From assembly GCA_000149265.1 (NCBI GenBank), contig CH000082.1, positions 170,718 through 234,717 on the forward strand: DNA of 64,000 bases, read 5' to 3'. The first letter of the stretch is position 1. Each line of letters opens with the position of its first letter. Positions 25,943-38,500 of the stretch are shown piece after piece. The translations under genes and the position numbers were made by a program. The notes beneath the pieces were generated by a model that saw only the letters and a list, made by a program, of their open reading frames with translations, had not been told where the DNA came from and did not search any database. The DNA comes from Ciona savignyi. Its lineage: Eukaryota; Chordata; Ascidiacea; Phlebobranchia; Cionidae.

Positions 25943-27169
25943 ATGAAATTCTTCATTCTGTTCGTCATTACTTATTGTTTGGAAATGGCTGTATCCGGTA
26001 AGGTTTTTAAAATAAACCTATTTTATTTTTTTAAATATTGCGTTTTTTAGAACTACTGACTACTCAGAGTGGAAGTTTTGATCTATCTCTCTCACAAAAA
26101 TCTCCAAAGAAAAAGGCATTTGTCCGATACATGATGTGCTTGGATTCCGTACCGCTTCTAATCGACGCATCAGTTCGGAACAAAAATGTATCTGTGCTCT
26201 CCGAATACTATGTGAGAGTGACCGAAATCTTTATACACGGCTTTATACTTCAATTGGAGGAAACTGTAGAGGACGACTGGCATGAGAATTTGGTTGTGGA
26301 TTGGATCAGCTACTCAGGTTAGTCAAGTTAATTTTTTTCCTGATTCGATTAAGCTCTTTTAAATTATCATAATGGATTAATGGATTGAACCATTGATTTG
26401 ACAATACAGCGTTGTTAATCAACTTCGGAGAATAAATATTTTCCAGTCAACAGTTTAGTTTATAGAATGTATAAAAAAACATTTTTAAAGGGGCGGGCAT
26501 TATACAAAAAAGAAATTTTATTTGGATGCCGGAGCCAAGCAAAGCAGGAACCAGAACTCTAGCTGAAGCCGACACGGTGTGTCGAAACCTCAGTGCTGCG
26601 TTAGTGGACATTGAAGACAAGGGGATGTATGATGCAGTCTATAGTTACATCAATGCTACGATCGGCGCTGTTGATAAAGTGTTTGCTGCAGTTTGGCTAG
26701 CAACGAACTACAACCCAAAGGTTGGTGTATTAACACATTTGTAATTTTATGGCAACTTGGTGTGTTCTATTATAGTATAGATTTCATAACAATTACCAAG
26801 ATTTGCAAGTTGCTCAAGCGTTTTTTTACAATACCAAGTATCGTATTGTTTCTTATCTATGTATTTAAACGGGGTAAATTGTGCTAGCCGCTGACCGTAC
26901 ACGTTTCAATATATTCCACTTGTGTTTTAATTTAACCAACCCAACTCTGAAAAAGTGTTTTTTTTTACCAGAACGGATCAATGTCCTCAAGCGCTGGACT
27001 GCCATCCTACAACGGCAGTTGGTATCCTGGCTATCCGAAATCCGATCCTCTAACCACCGCGATGACGATGCGTGTACGAACCGCACCAACCAATACATAC
27101 ATCGGCCTTTGGAACCTCGATCCCACATCTAGGCCTAACACGCGCATACTCTGCGCAAAAGCATTGTGA
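25943..27169 (+). CDS. Secreted C-type-lectin-like protein
   Basis: Four exons: 25943-25997, 26051-26317, 26548-26720 and 26972-27169, in phase, about 230 residues. The first exon is a signal peptide (MKFFILFVITYCLEMAVSG). Exon 2 encodes about 88 residues ending near W-I-S-Y-S-G. Exon 3 has the C-type lectin helix pattern AEADTVCRNLSAALVDIEDK (compare A..CR..gg.L..I.....), and exon 4 closes with W-Y-P-G-Y-P, W-N-L-D and R-I-L-C-A-K. The calcium motifs EPN/QPD and WND are not seen in standard form, so sugar binding is doubtful. The exon 3 acceptor (AG at 26546) has a poor pyrimidine tract and may be wrong. Tunicates have many fast-evolving lectin-domain genes used in immunity and cell contact; no specific role is claimed. 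Confidence 0.7.
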
Positions 27170-27185
27170 GCCGCTACCTTCGTGC

Positions 27186-27482
27186 GACCGATTAGCTTGG
27201 TGGAATAGTGCGTCGCCTTTCAGCCGAAGGGTTGCCGATACAAAACTATTCGCCAGCTAGTCGGTTAGGTGCTGGTTGGACAAAGTACTTAGCAGACATT
27301 ACCTTAATCCAATAGATTAATGGGATTTAATAATATTAAAGCAACGTGTAAATTTTGCAATAGCTCACACTGCAATAGCTCGTGTAACCTGCCGGTGGGC
27401 GCGAGATAATCTGACGATTGCCCGTGTGTTATTGCCAATTGCATTTTCCTATTTACTAAAATAAACATGAATATCCTCTTAT
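27186..27482 (+). mobile_element. Composite SINE directly after the lectin-like stop codon
   Basis: Near full-length: head GACCGATTAGCTTGGTGGAA, B-box-like GGTTGCCGATACAAAACT, body TTAATGGGATTTAA, tail ACTAAAATAAACATGAATATCC. It begins 17 bases after the lectin stop (27169). The tail supplies AATAAA at 27460-27465, a possible poly(A) signal for the lectin-like gene. Confidence 0.85.
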
Positions 27483-27748
27483 TTACCCAATAAGGTTGAG
27501 CGACATTACACCACTGGATTAATTTGATATCTATCATAATAACAATGTGTTTTTAAACTTCAATGTGCAGTTTTGTCCCCTTTCTAATTTCTGCCAGTTT
27601 TATTTTTAACGATCACAGTGACTTTTTATTTACCTCGCATCTAAAACTAAAATAGAAATTTCGTCAGCATGCATCTGCACTGTCTGGTGAACTGTTTTGA
27701 CTTTAACAACATTTACCCGGAAAAAAAGAAACATTATGCATAATGTTA

Positions 27749-27846
27749 GCCTTTGCTGAACTGCGTGAGATTTTAGCCTTTGCTGAACTGCGTGAGATTT
27801 TAGCCTTTGCTGAACTGCGTGAGATTTTAGCCTTTGCTGAACTGCG
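27749..27846. repeat. 27-bp minisatellite, 3.6 copies
   Basis: Unit starts GCCTTTGCTGAACTGCGTGA; copies begin at 27749, 27776, 27803 and 27830 and appear identical. It is intergenic, between the lectin-like and neuroligin genes. The rest of 27490-29100 shows no gene. Confidence 0.95.
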
Positions 27847-29109
27847 TTTCGTAGTACAGGTTGTCGATTTTATAACTAGTACTTTCAAATCAGTGCTTTT
27901 TTGACGCTGCGTTATTATAATCGTGCATTTTACATGTGTTAATATATATTTTCCTACCTTTTTTGTAATAACTTGAATTTTGGGGTATTACTTTAAATGT
28001 TATCGTATTTATGTTTGTTATCATGTACATATTGAGAATAAAAAAATTGGGATGTTTAATTGTGATGTCATATTAATCGCAAATCTAAGTATGCAACGCA
28101 TTCGAGATACCAGGTTGTATTAGATAACAACATAACCAATTTGAAGTAAACTTACTTTACAATACATTTTTACCATACATGTTTAGACGAGTGTGGTCAT
28201 TTAACCTATCTGGTTTATTTCCGATCGTAGTTGGGGGTATTTTTCTGATGATATCCGCCTAAAAGTATTTTCTAGCACATCGGCCATTTTTAAAAAGTGT
28301 TATAATGATTAAAGGAAGCCTGCTAAAACCATAATTTAATTTCGGAAATATTTAACCCTAATGCAACTGCTTTCTATCTAAACGCGCGTAACATAATTAT
28401 TTAATTGGCCAATTTAGTTAGTCTAGATTACGTCAAGTCTATTTTATGTGCTGTCCTGAAGTACATTGAGTATGGGCGTAAATCTCGTAATTCAGCTTTA
28501 AAATGACAACACGAAAAATTGATACCGAAATAATTTAATCTCGCACTTAAACAGCTTTCGCATGTGCGTTGTACATTAATGAAGCGATACAAAATAGGCG
28601 AACAAAAAACAACAAAACACCAGTCCGGCATTCGCAGCGATTTATCCAAGCACTGCGAACAGGCTGGTGACAGTTAGATACCAATGGAGGTAAATACTAA
28701 AAGGCGACAATATGGAATTTCGAAAATTAAATACAGACTGGATAAACATCCCCCTTTATAGACCTAAAACCTCAATACCATAATTGTCGTTGATGGTTAA
28801 TTGTCCGGATCTATGTAGTTTTAAACTAAATGTTAGTATTAAGGTAAAGGGTGGGAATTAAATTCCGTAGTTCCGTATCTCCGCCTTTTAGTCCCCCCGT
28901 CAATGGTCACCAACGGATAAAGTAAGGAACCACATAATTCTGTGCTGTCGTTGTTCTTCTGCTACTATAATATCAACGACGGTTTTAGCTTTCTTAAACG
29001 CCCGGACGGTGTCGATTACCGGATTCACATTGCTTGTATTTTTATGTCATTATTTTTTTAAGTATTTTGGTTGTTGTAGGAAATACAGCTTAGGACATTT
29101 AAGTTTTAT

Positions 29110-29420
29110 AGCCGCGGGTATGGAAAATTAAGGAATTTCATGTGATTTCTTCAAATTATCTCGTGGCCACAGTCAGGTTAACGGCACAATTAGAGAAGTA
29201 TTTTGTAAATGATTGAAACGTTCTTATAGTTCCACCGCTTATACAACTAGTTCAGGCGACGTCCACTAACTGTCTTTTACNNNNNNNNNNNNNNNNNNNN
29301 NNNNNNNNNNNNNNNNNNNNNNNNNNNNNNNNNNNNNNNNNNNNNNNNNNNNNNNNNNNNNNNNNNNNNNNNNNNNNNNNAGTTCTAACCGACTGGGCTA
29401 ACCCGCCGGAAGAACAATGT
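29110..29420 (-). mobile_element. Composite SINE interrupted by the assembly gap
   Basis: The left part matches the SINE middle in reverse (TCTCGTGGCCACAGTCAGGT) and the right part its head (CGACTGGGCTAACCCGCCGG), with the 100 N run (29281-29380) between. The real gap size is unknown. The missing SINE part would be roughly 70-100 bases. Confidence 0.6.
29281..29380. other. Assembly gap (100 N)
   Basis: A run of exactly 100 undetermined bases, a conventional placeholder for a gap of unknown length. Confidence 1.
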
Positions 29421-29501
29421 ATGTGCCTGGTATGTATGTGAACATGTGGATTCTGTATCACAATTTGGTCTAATAGGTCGGGTAGTTCTTTTCAGGACAA
29501 T

Positions 29502-32500
29502 TTATAATTTCGTTGTAACTGAACTGTATGTGCCGGTGGACGTAGTGTGAACGGCTACACAGGTTTTTGACGGTTTAGTTATGCTGGCGACCGAATCGTG
29601 GACAGTGGGCGGGCTGGCTTCGAATATTGTTTTTGTTATTTCCGGAAGAGGTGCTGCCTCCTTGCGCAGGTAGTCCATTGTGTGACGTCGACTGAACCCT
29701 TCCAGCGGTCTCTGCCGAAATTCGGAGTTTTGATTCCGGGGCGCGGTAGCGTATCTCTCTATGTCGGCGATCCTCCGCTGACTCGGCATGTGTCGGTTCA
29801 GTGTAGCCGGTTCCGCGTAAAATTCAGCGGGCGAGAAATCCTGCTCGACTCGATTGCAGAACGGCAACGCGGAACGACACCTTCCCGCAATGTGTTGGTT
29901 TCGGTCGTAATCCGAGACGATTATCGGCGGCCACTTTGTCGAAGAATGCGCCACTTTCCCCTTCTCAGCATCAGCCATTGGGTTGTATGTCCCACTGGCT
30001 CCACTGTCGTCCCCACACTCGCTCCGAGACCAGTAGTTGAGTACGCTCTCCCGTTCGCTGTCGTTTGAGGTTCCACCCTTCTGTGGCGACAGGAACGCGA
30101 TGTCGGCCCTGCAGTCTCCGTTCTTCGGCGCGAACGCACCGTCCCCGCCCTTCCTGGGGCTCAGATTGACGGTCGGGCTCCCCCTTCGCTCCACCCTCGG
30201 GTCAAACTTCAAAGACATCGGCTCCGCTTGTCGTTTGGCCGGGTTTCCGTTCGCGATTTCCGGTAGAAACGGTTTGTGCGGCGACGAATCCGCGCTTTTA
30301 GAAAATGCCTTCGGATCGGACCCGAGACGCGATTCGAGCGTGGTATGGCCGCTGGTCATTATTTTTTGGTTTTCCGAGATTTTTTGGTTCTTCTTGAACA
30401 TCCGAAGCTCGGACTTCAGTTTCTACAAAACACAGGTCGAGTTATTTTGACAGCGGCACGTGATAAACATGAACAGTACGTGCGCGTTATCAGTACTAGC
30501 TAAAATACAGGCTTCGGAATGTTACGTATCTATCAAGGTTCACTCTTTATGGAAAGATATTTTTTCTGTAAAATGGACATTTTTTTGTTGATCTCAGGCA
30601 ACCTTTTCACCGAACTAAGTTTGGTTATAAATGCTCGTCACGGTTATAAATGCTCGTCACCTATGCTCGTCACCTTTGGTTATAAAGTGCTCGTCACCTA
30701 AACTCCGTTTTTTTATCTTGAATGCGAGCAAATTTTGTCCTTTTTCATACAAAAGCCGATCAGTAGAAAGGTTATATCGAAACCAACCGTTACTTAGTGG
30801 CGAGGATAGGATAGGATATAATATTCATGTTAATCCGAGTGAAAGGAAAATGTAAATTAACACACGGGCAATCGTCAGATAACTTCACGTCCGTCGTCGG
30901 TTTACCGGGCTATTGTAGTGTGTTGTATATATTTTAGACATTTGTAATTTGGTAGAACCCATTACTTTACTGGTTTCAGGCAATATCCGTTAAGTGCCTT
31001 TCCCAATGACATAGCCGACAAGACAGCGAACAGTTTCCGATGTACAACCTTTTGGCTGAAAGAAGTCACACTAAGCCACCAGGCCAATCGGTTGGTTCAT
31101 GGAAACGAGGCATTTATTGGGCGTGACATTCTCCGATGGAATTACTGTGTGAAACAAAACTATAGCAATGTATTTGACATAAACAACACTCGGTAATAGC
31201 TTAGATAACCAGACATTGGGCAGCGCATCTAAGATCATTCATATTGTACAATATATAGTAAACCTTTGGAAAGCTCCTATATTTACAATGTGCAAGTCTA
31301 ATAATAATAAACGTAAACGTATCGGTTTGCAGGTGATAACTCTTGCATCATGCACACGTATTTATATAATTTTTTTAAGTTTTGACTGTACGTATTTATA
31401 TAATTTTTTTAAGTTTTGACTGTACTTACGTCTATTTTGTATTTGTCCTTCTCCTTGTGGTACGAAACAACTGCAAACGCGATGATGTTCAAAAACAGCA
31501 GTACAAATCCCACAGCTAATGTAATGTTCAGTTGGAGGGACAAACCATTGGTCTCGCTTGTACTTGGTTTCGGTTGGGATCGGTGATTCGTTAGCGTGTC
31601 ACTGTTAGAGGTGTCACAGATTATTTATGGTTCTTCAGGACGCTATCTTTACGCCCTACCGTTGGGCCAATTACTAGAGCTTGATACGTATTTTCTTATA
31701 AAACCACGGCTATTAGAAACAAGCATATAAAACTTTGGTCTTAAATAAAGATTGGTATTAAACGTACGTCTTCCTGGTAAAAATACAACGGAGAAATACG
31801 TACAACAGTTGCACGAAAATTAGAACCACGCTGACGCATATGTTAATTGATTAAACATCCCGAGAGATTGATAAAATAAACGTGCGTGTTAATACAGAAA
31901 CAAATAAAAAATACAAAGAAAACACACATACTTTCGGGGTCGCCAAATTGGGGTTTTGGTCCCCGGCGATATAGTTGGGGGTTCGGCGCGTGGGGGCTTG
32001 AGGGGATTTACCCCGTCCCCGATAGATGAACGACCTTCAGGGACCTGTGGAGTAATTGGGTCAATTGGTCATCTCATACCAATAATTAAGAAACAGTATA
32101 TATTATATATATATAATTGTAATAAATACACGTTGGATTATAGAAGCATCTTTACCAATATAAGTTAAAAAGATTAATCGCTACAAAATCCGACCACAGA
32201 GAGTGAATCTAAATATTGTAAGTTAACTTTTAAAATCGAGTTCCAATCCAAAGAGGATTGATGTCAAGTCGATCAAAATATCTCGATATAAATTAAGCAC
32301 TGACTGGTTAGTTTAGTCGGTAAACATCGAACCTACAGTTGGAAGTTTCTTGCATCGAACCAACTGGTAGCTAGACGACTGTGTCGTTACGAAAAAGTTT
32401 GGTGGTTGTTGGTGTAAGAGTGGTCTGTCGGGTTAAATAAAAATGTCGTCTCAATCTTACAAAACACACTGCAATCGCTATGGTAACCTGATATCTGATT

Positions 32501-35500
32501 ATTGAATTCACCGAACTTTTACGCATTTGCACTAAGTTTCGAAACCGTGTAATGCTCGTCAATACCTTCTTGGAAATGAAATTCTATATAAATCGGCGCG
32601 CTAACCATTCGGCCACTTGACAACACCCTGAAAGCTTTTTTACCTGGCTTAGGTTCAAACCACGATGCCACCATTGCTTTGACCGTTTTGTGGCATGAAA
32701 GTCGGTATATATATCTATAGCTTTAACCATTTGGGCAAACGACCGTACATACGACTTAGTCCAGTGACCACTTACCCCTGAAAGACTTGGCAGAAACGAC
32801 CTCCACAACTCGACCTTCTGTGCCCGGTAATGAGAGCCAACCTCGGGACTGGTGGAGATTTTCAGATGCTGTCTCCCCGCCTCCTCATACTGAGGCCAAA
32901 CCACGTTCTCGAAACAATTCGCCTTTTCTGTTATGAACCGGGTCTGCTGTTTCTTTCCTTTGCCCGGGTCACTGTTAAATGGAAATGGTGAAACTTAGCT
33001 GTTTTACGTTAAATTTAACATCATCCGTTCTTTGGTTTAATGGCTGCAATCGGTCAACCGCTGTTTGTTTGTGTTATGGAAAACTAATAATATGCGAAAT
33101 GGGAACCCATGGAAACTAAACATGGGCATAAATGAGTATTCGCTATCAACTTTATATAAGATCTTTATAAGTTTTTTACACCATACATTATTATATAACG
33201 ATTATTTTAAACAGCTTACTGTGTTTAGGATAGGACAGGATATTAATGTTTATCCCTGTGAATGGGAAAACCAAGGGGGTTAACACAAGGGGAATCGTCA
33301 GATCACCTCGCAACTACCGTCGGGTTACCGGAGCTATTGCAGTGTGTTGTGTATGATTCACACGTTCCTTTAATTTAGTAGAACCCATTAATCCGCTAGG
33401 TTCAGAAAAGTTTATTTGCATCAGAGGATAAACAAATAAATCAACGGTAGTTCTGGAAAAGCTGTCACCTCGTTCACCTATAAGTGTGAACACAACCGAC
33501 TAACTAACTATCCAGCTTTACCAAATATAACTTTCAATATAACGTGATTAAGTTGTTTAAATCAGCTGTATTCAAAATTTACATAATCTTATAACGGACA
33601 AAAACACCTAAAATGAATTAGAATAAAGTACAAATAGTCAACGTGGTAAGTTAACAACATTTTTTCAACGCCCAGATCGGGTATGTAGCAAATAACCCAC
33701 CAATCCATCAAGTTTTACACTAAGCTACACCGTTTATATTGGTTGTCCACATCTCAACATCGACTAAGAAAATCCACCTCCTTACCCGTTCTTCGCGAAG
33801 TTGGTCCAATACGTCATTACAGCAGTGCTGATCATGATGTCATCCTTGGTGTAGTTGTACGGGAACAAAGTCTCAGCAGAGTTCCCCATGAGCGGGGCGC
33901 CAAACACAAAGGGATCTTGCTCCCCCAGTGCTGATTCTATCCAAGACCTGTTGGGGTCTTTCCCTAAGTAGAAAATTGTTCTTTTAACTTTGTTATTGCT
34001 TGCATCTTATTTAGGTTTTTATTGTTTATAGCTTATTTGCGTTTTTTATTGTTCATACCTTATTTAAGTTTTTTTTATAGTTATACCTTAACTACGTTTT
34101 TTTGGTTTATTATTTACTTTACGGATTTTGATGAAATTTGATCCTTTGGCACGAAAGTCTGCGCACCTTGACGTGAGTATAAATCTCCCGCACCGTGGCT
34201 AGTTATGACATATCCACCTTATTAATGGCGCCACGTGATTCCCGCCATATATCTAAGCCAATTTCGTTCCAATAATTGATGTGAAAGATAAGACTTACTT
34301 GGGTAGTTTATTTTATTTATCCCGACACCGTATCAAATAATTCTAATACTAAATAAATAAATACATCAGACGCGGTCGCCAACCTAGGAGTAGAGTATCG
34401 TAAAAATCGGTAAGTTAGGTTATAGCTCAGGATTAAAAACACTAAGAAGGCGCGGTATAACGCAAGCTATAGTAAATGCAGAGTGTTAAAGACGATTACT
34501 TAGGATAGGATATTTATGCTTATCCCTGTGAATGGGAAAGTGCAAGGGGCTTTAACACATGCAATTGCCAGATTAACTCGAGCACACCGTCGAGTTGCCG
34601 GAGCTATATTTCAGTGTGTTGAGTCAATCGTTCCTTCAATTTGGTAAAATACATTAATCCACTGGTTTATTTTTTCTCAACGAAAAACCCCTTGACCGAA
34701 CGTCCACCCCCCAACCGTACAAATCCTACCTGGGTGGTGGTAGAAGGTGTAGAAGAAAGCGTTGTTCTTGTAATTCGTGTTGTGCAGTGCGGTGCGTACA
34801 GCTGGTTCTACGAACTGCCGGTCTGTGTACAGCTCCATGAGAGAAGACTTTAACCTCATCGGGTTTTCCCTGCGGTAAATTGCATGGTTCGGTCATTATA
34901 TTGGAGTTACCCCGTATATGTGTGTTGAGGGATTACGTTTGGAGACAAATGTTACGCGGACCATGAGTCGCACAATGTATGTGTTGACGGTCGAGTCATT
35001 CATGTTTTCGCTGAATGATAAGCACTGCAGGGTTTACATTCGATTACGTTCGATAACTGATGTGGGAAATTAGTATGCCGGAGGATTTATCACAAGGTGA
35101 TGCACAAGTATTCCAGCCAGCCTATTATTGGTTCAAAACTCAAAACGTTAAAAAACGCTTGGCGTGTGGCTGCTGAATGGTTGGAGCGACCGATTTATAA
35201 ATGTGATTTTATTTAAAGAACGGTCCTAGTGAAATGGCGGGTTTGAAAATTAGCCGGCCAAAAAAAACATTACCGCGCTGTTACATGGACAAAGAACGTT
35301 TGAACTTTCGGAAAGTCACCACCATTCTATTGGAATAAACCAATATAATTTATTACCTGGGTTGATTAAGAACTACTATAATGGCACACTAATACTTAGA
35401 ACTAAAAAAAAACACTTTTTAGACGTTCATCCTATTAAAAAAACATAATATCGCGCTCACCTATCTGCCCAGTCAGTGTATATGAACCGAACAAGTTTCT

Positions 35501-38500
35501 CTATCGCCTCCAGCGGAACTTCGCTGTCGTCGTAGAACGAATCGGTGAACTTGGCGACCACAACGTCAAAACTCGTTTTCCTGCGCATATAATGAACTTG
35601 AAGTTAATACAACACCCTCAATTTTGTTAATACAACACCCTCAACCGAAGTAGATTAATTTCCACATTGCACGTAGGGTTTCCGCCTAAGACCCCCAACT
35701 CGCGCTAAGCGCACAATTTTGCTTTTTTTGGCTAACCACAAGAAAAATTAAATCAATCGACTAAGTTATGTATTTAAAACAAAAAAATAAATCATGGATT
35801 TATACAGCTCGGTTAAGGACAGAAAAATCGATTTTACTATAAGGAATCATTCTTATGCAAATAAATTCAACAGTTAACAACTCGATTTGTTCTAAATGGA
35901 CAGTCAGCGGTGGGTTTTGAAATCGACATCTTCGGTGCGTGCAAACCGCTGGGCAATTACCAACTAAACTAACCAGCATGACCAAGTCAACCACAAATTA
36001 CAAAAGGATAAGCATTTATGACGCCACACATAATTAGTGAAAATAAGTTTACAAAATAAACGAGAAAATAAAACAGGTGATCGATAACGACATGGACAGC
36101 TGACGTACATGTAGTTCGTGGATGTGGATAAGAACGTTGACAGATCGGATCCGAAAGATTTTCCGGAAGGGTAGAGAATTCGGTCTCGAAGGTAGCCAAA
36201 TCCGTCACCGGGGGATACCCCAATCATAACCTGGGATTAAGTTTATTTAATAGAAATAACGCAAAACCGGTGTTTTGGTTCATCAATTCAGTCAGTGTTC
36301 GATATGGGTTCCCAACTTTTTCGAAGCGTTTTTATTTTCCGGCAATAAAATTTGAATAAAAGTTGAGGGTATCCTGAAAGTGACAGCCGCCTGTTCGGAC
36401 TAGTGGATCTCGGGTTTTTATTCTGGCCGAGTTCCGGCGCAAACAGGTAGATTAGGCCGCCGAAGCCATTAGCCGAGGCGGGTCCGTTGCTTTTATCGAC
36501 TGGCGCGAAACCATGATGAGAATCGATTGAAAAGGGGAGAAGTAAGGTCGCGGTGGATAGAGACTCATGATCGAAAATTGGTTTTGCATTATACGGAAAC
36601 CGAACCGATTCGAATTATTCTTAAACCGTACAGTTTCGCAACGCTTGGCTGTATCGTAAGCCGTACCGCTTGACATAATTCCTAAACCGTACGGCTTGAG
36701 TTTACTGTTGAAGATGCTGTAATGGCGATCTATATTCCTCTCGTATCTCGTATAAATGTACGAGTTGATCTTTGTTTGAATACTGCGAGCTGTTCTGATA
36801 CTTCCCGGGCAATACATTGATTATATATCAATCTATATAACAACTCTCAAAATATTTTTTTCCATTCCGGAAACTTCCACATAACTTTATATTTATGCGC
36901 CTTTATAGGTATAAACGGGTAATCCATTGAGGTTTAAACTTTTATGAAGTCTAACTGGCATGTCCATAGTTTGCACTGACTTTTAATTTCATAAAATCCT
37001 TAACAAGAAATCCCGTTATCGGAAAAAATGTAAAAATTATGCCGATTTTTTTTAAGAAAATTTAAAATATGCAACATTGATTTGAAAAAAAACACAATTT
37101 TAATCAAAACAACCCAGTTTATCCATGAAATCCCCAGAATAGATATGCTTCGGCAAGAATAAATACACTACTATGAAAGAGTTTTTCCATTTTCCCGGGA
37201 AATCCCCACAATTTTTATTTCACTAAAACTGGTGACAAGTCTCATTTACACATTATATAAAACGGAAAAAAACGACAAATTAATTGACATCTTCTGGAAG
37301 TGTTAGCTAAAGTGGTTTGGATATTTCACATTTTGGGTGAATTGAGTCAGGGAATTTCCCTACTGACTTTTTTTTAAGAATTTAAGCACGACGGCTGTTT
37401 TGTGAATTTTCAGCGCCGATTATTCTTTAACAGTCCATATGTCGGCACTGGTAAGAATTATTCAACTTAAATTGTAAAGAAAATCGTAGCCATTTAATTA
37501 AACTAGGTAATGAATAAACATACTCTCCATACTTTATTATTATGGGAAATCCCCTTAAATATAAAATTTAAGAATAAATATACAGTAATAATATAATACC
37601 TTATCACTAAACATATAAAACAGCTAAACTTTTAACGCCCAATAATAACCGGAATAAATACAATATTGCGTTAAAAATTAAAATGTGGTCTTTAATACGT
37701 ATTAGATGCAGTGGCACATTTTTGGTAAACCACACAAAAAAACTCCCGCCAAGCAAGGGAACATATGCACGACGACCATTTTTCGGGATTTTGATTTATA
37801 TTTTTAGTTTTTCTATATCTTAGAACTAGCAAGGACAGTTTACTTTAAATTAAAAATGTGCAAAAATGATAAAATAAAACTGAAAAATATAGTTCATAAA
37901 ATATCCTAGTTTACCGGGTGAAAAGCCCGAAATACTATAAAAAAACATTTATTTTTATTTTTGTTTGTTGTATTTTTTGTATTCCAACGTAAACAATTTA
38001 TTTAGAAGACATAGCTATATCGTTTAGTTCAGTGACCCGGAAACCCGATCGTTTCTGCATGCAGAAGCATATAGGGGATATTCAAAAGTGGATTTTGAAA
38101 AGTGGTGGTTGACACTAGTTTATTCCCGAATTTAATTCAAAATTTAAAAATACAAATTTCCTAATATTTATGCGATTGACAACGATTCGTGCCACAGCAA
38201 GACGGTTAATTAAACTCGGCGGTTTCAGTAAGAGTCAAAAAATCGCGCAATTGGCGTCCCAGACTGAAAGATGTTAATCCAATCACCGCCGTGTAATCGG
38301 AGCTAAAATGGGAAGGCGCATCTGCGTCGTGGACAATGATATTGATCGAAAAACGTTTACGAAGGAAGCTTTGGAGAAAAGTGCGCTATATATTGTCAAA
38401 CAAATATATTTAAACATTTGTATGGCAAGAGCAAAATCTCAGACTTAGATATTATCTCGAAAAAAGAAAGAAAAGGACGAGATTAAATTGCTATGTTTAT

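Noticed and set aside
27749..27846. CRISPR array
   Set aside because: The repeats are contiguous without spacers, and the sequence is eukaryotic; it is a minisatellite.
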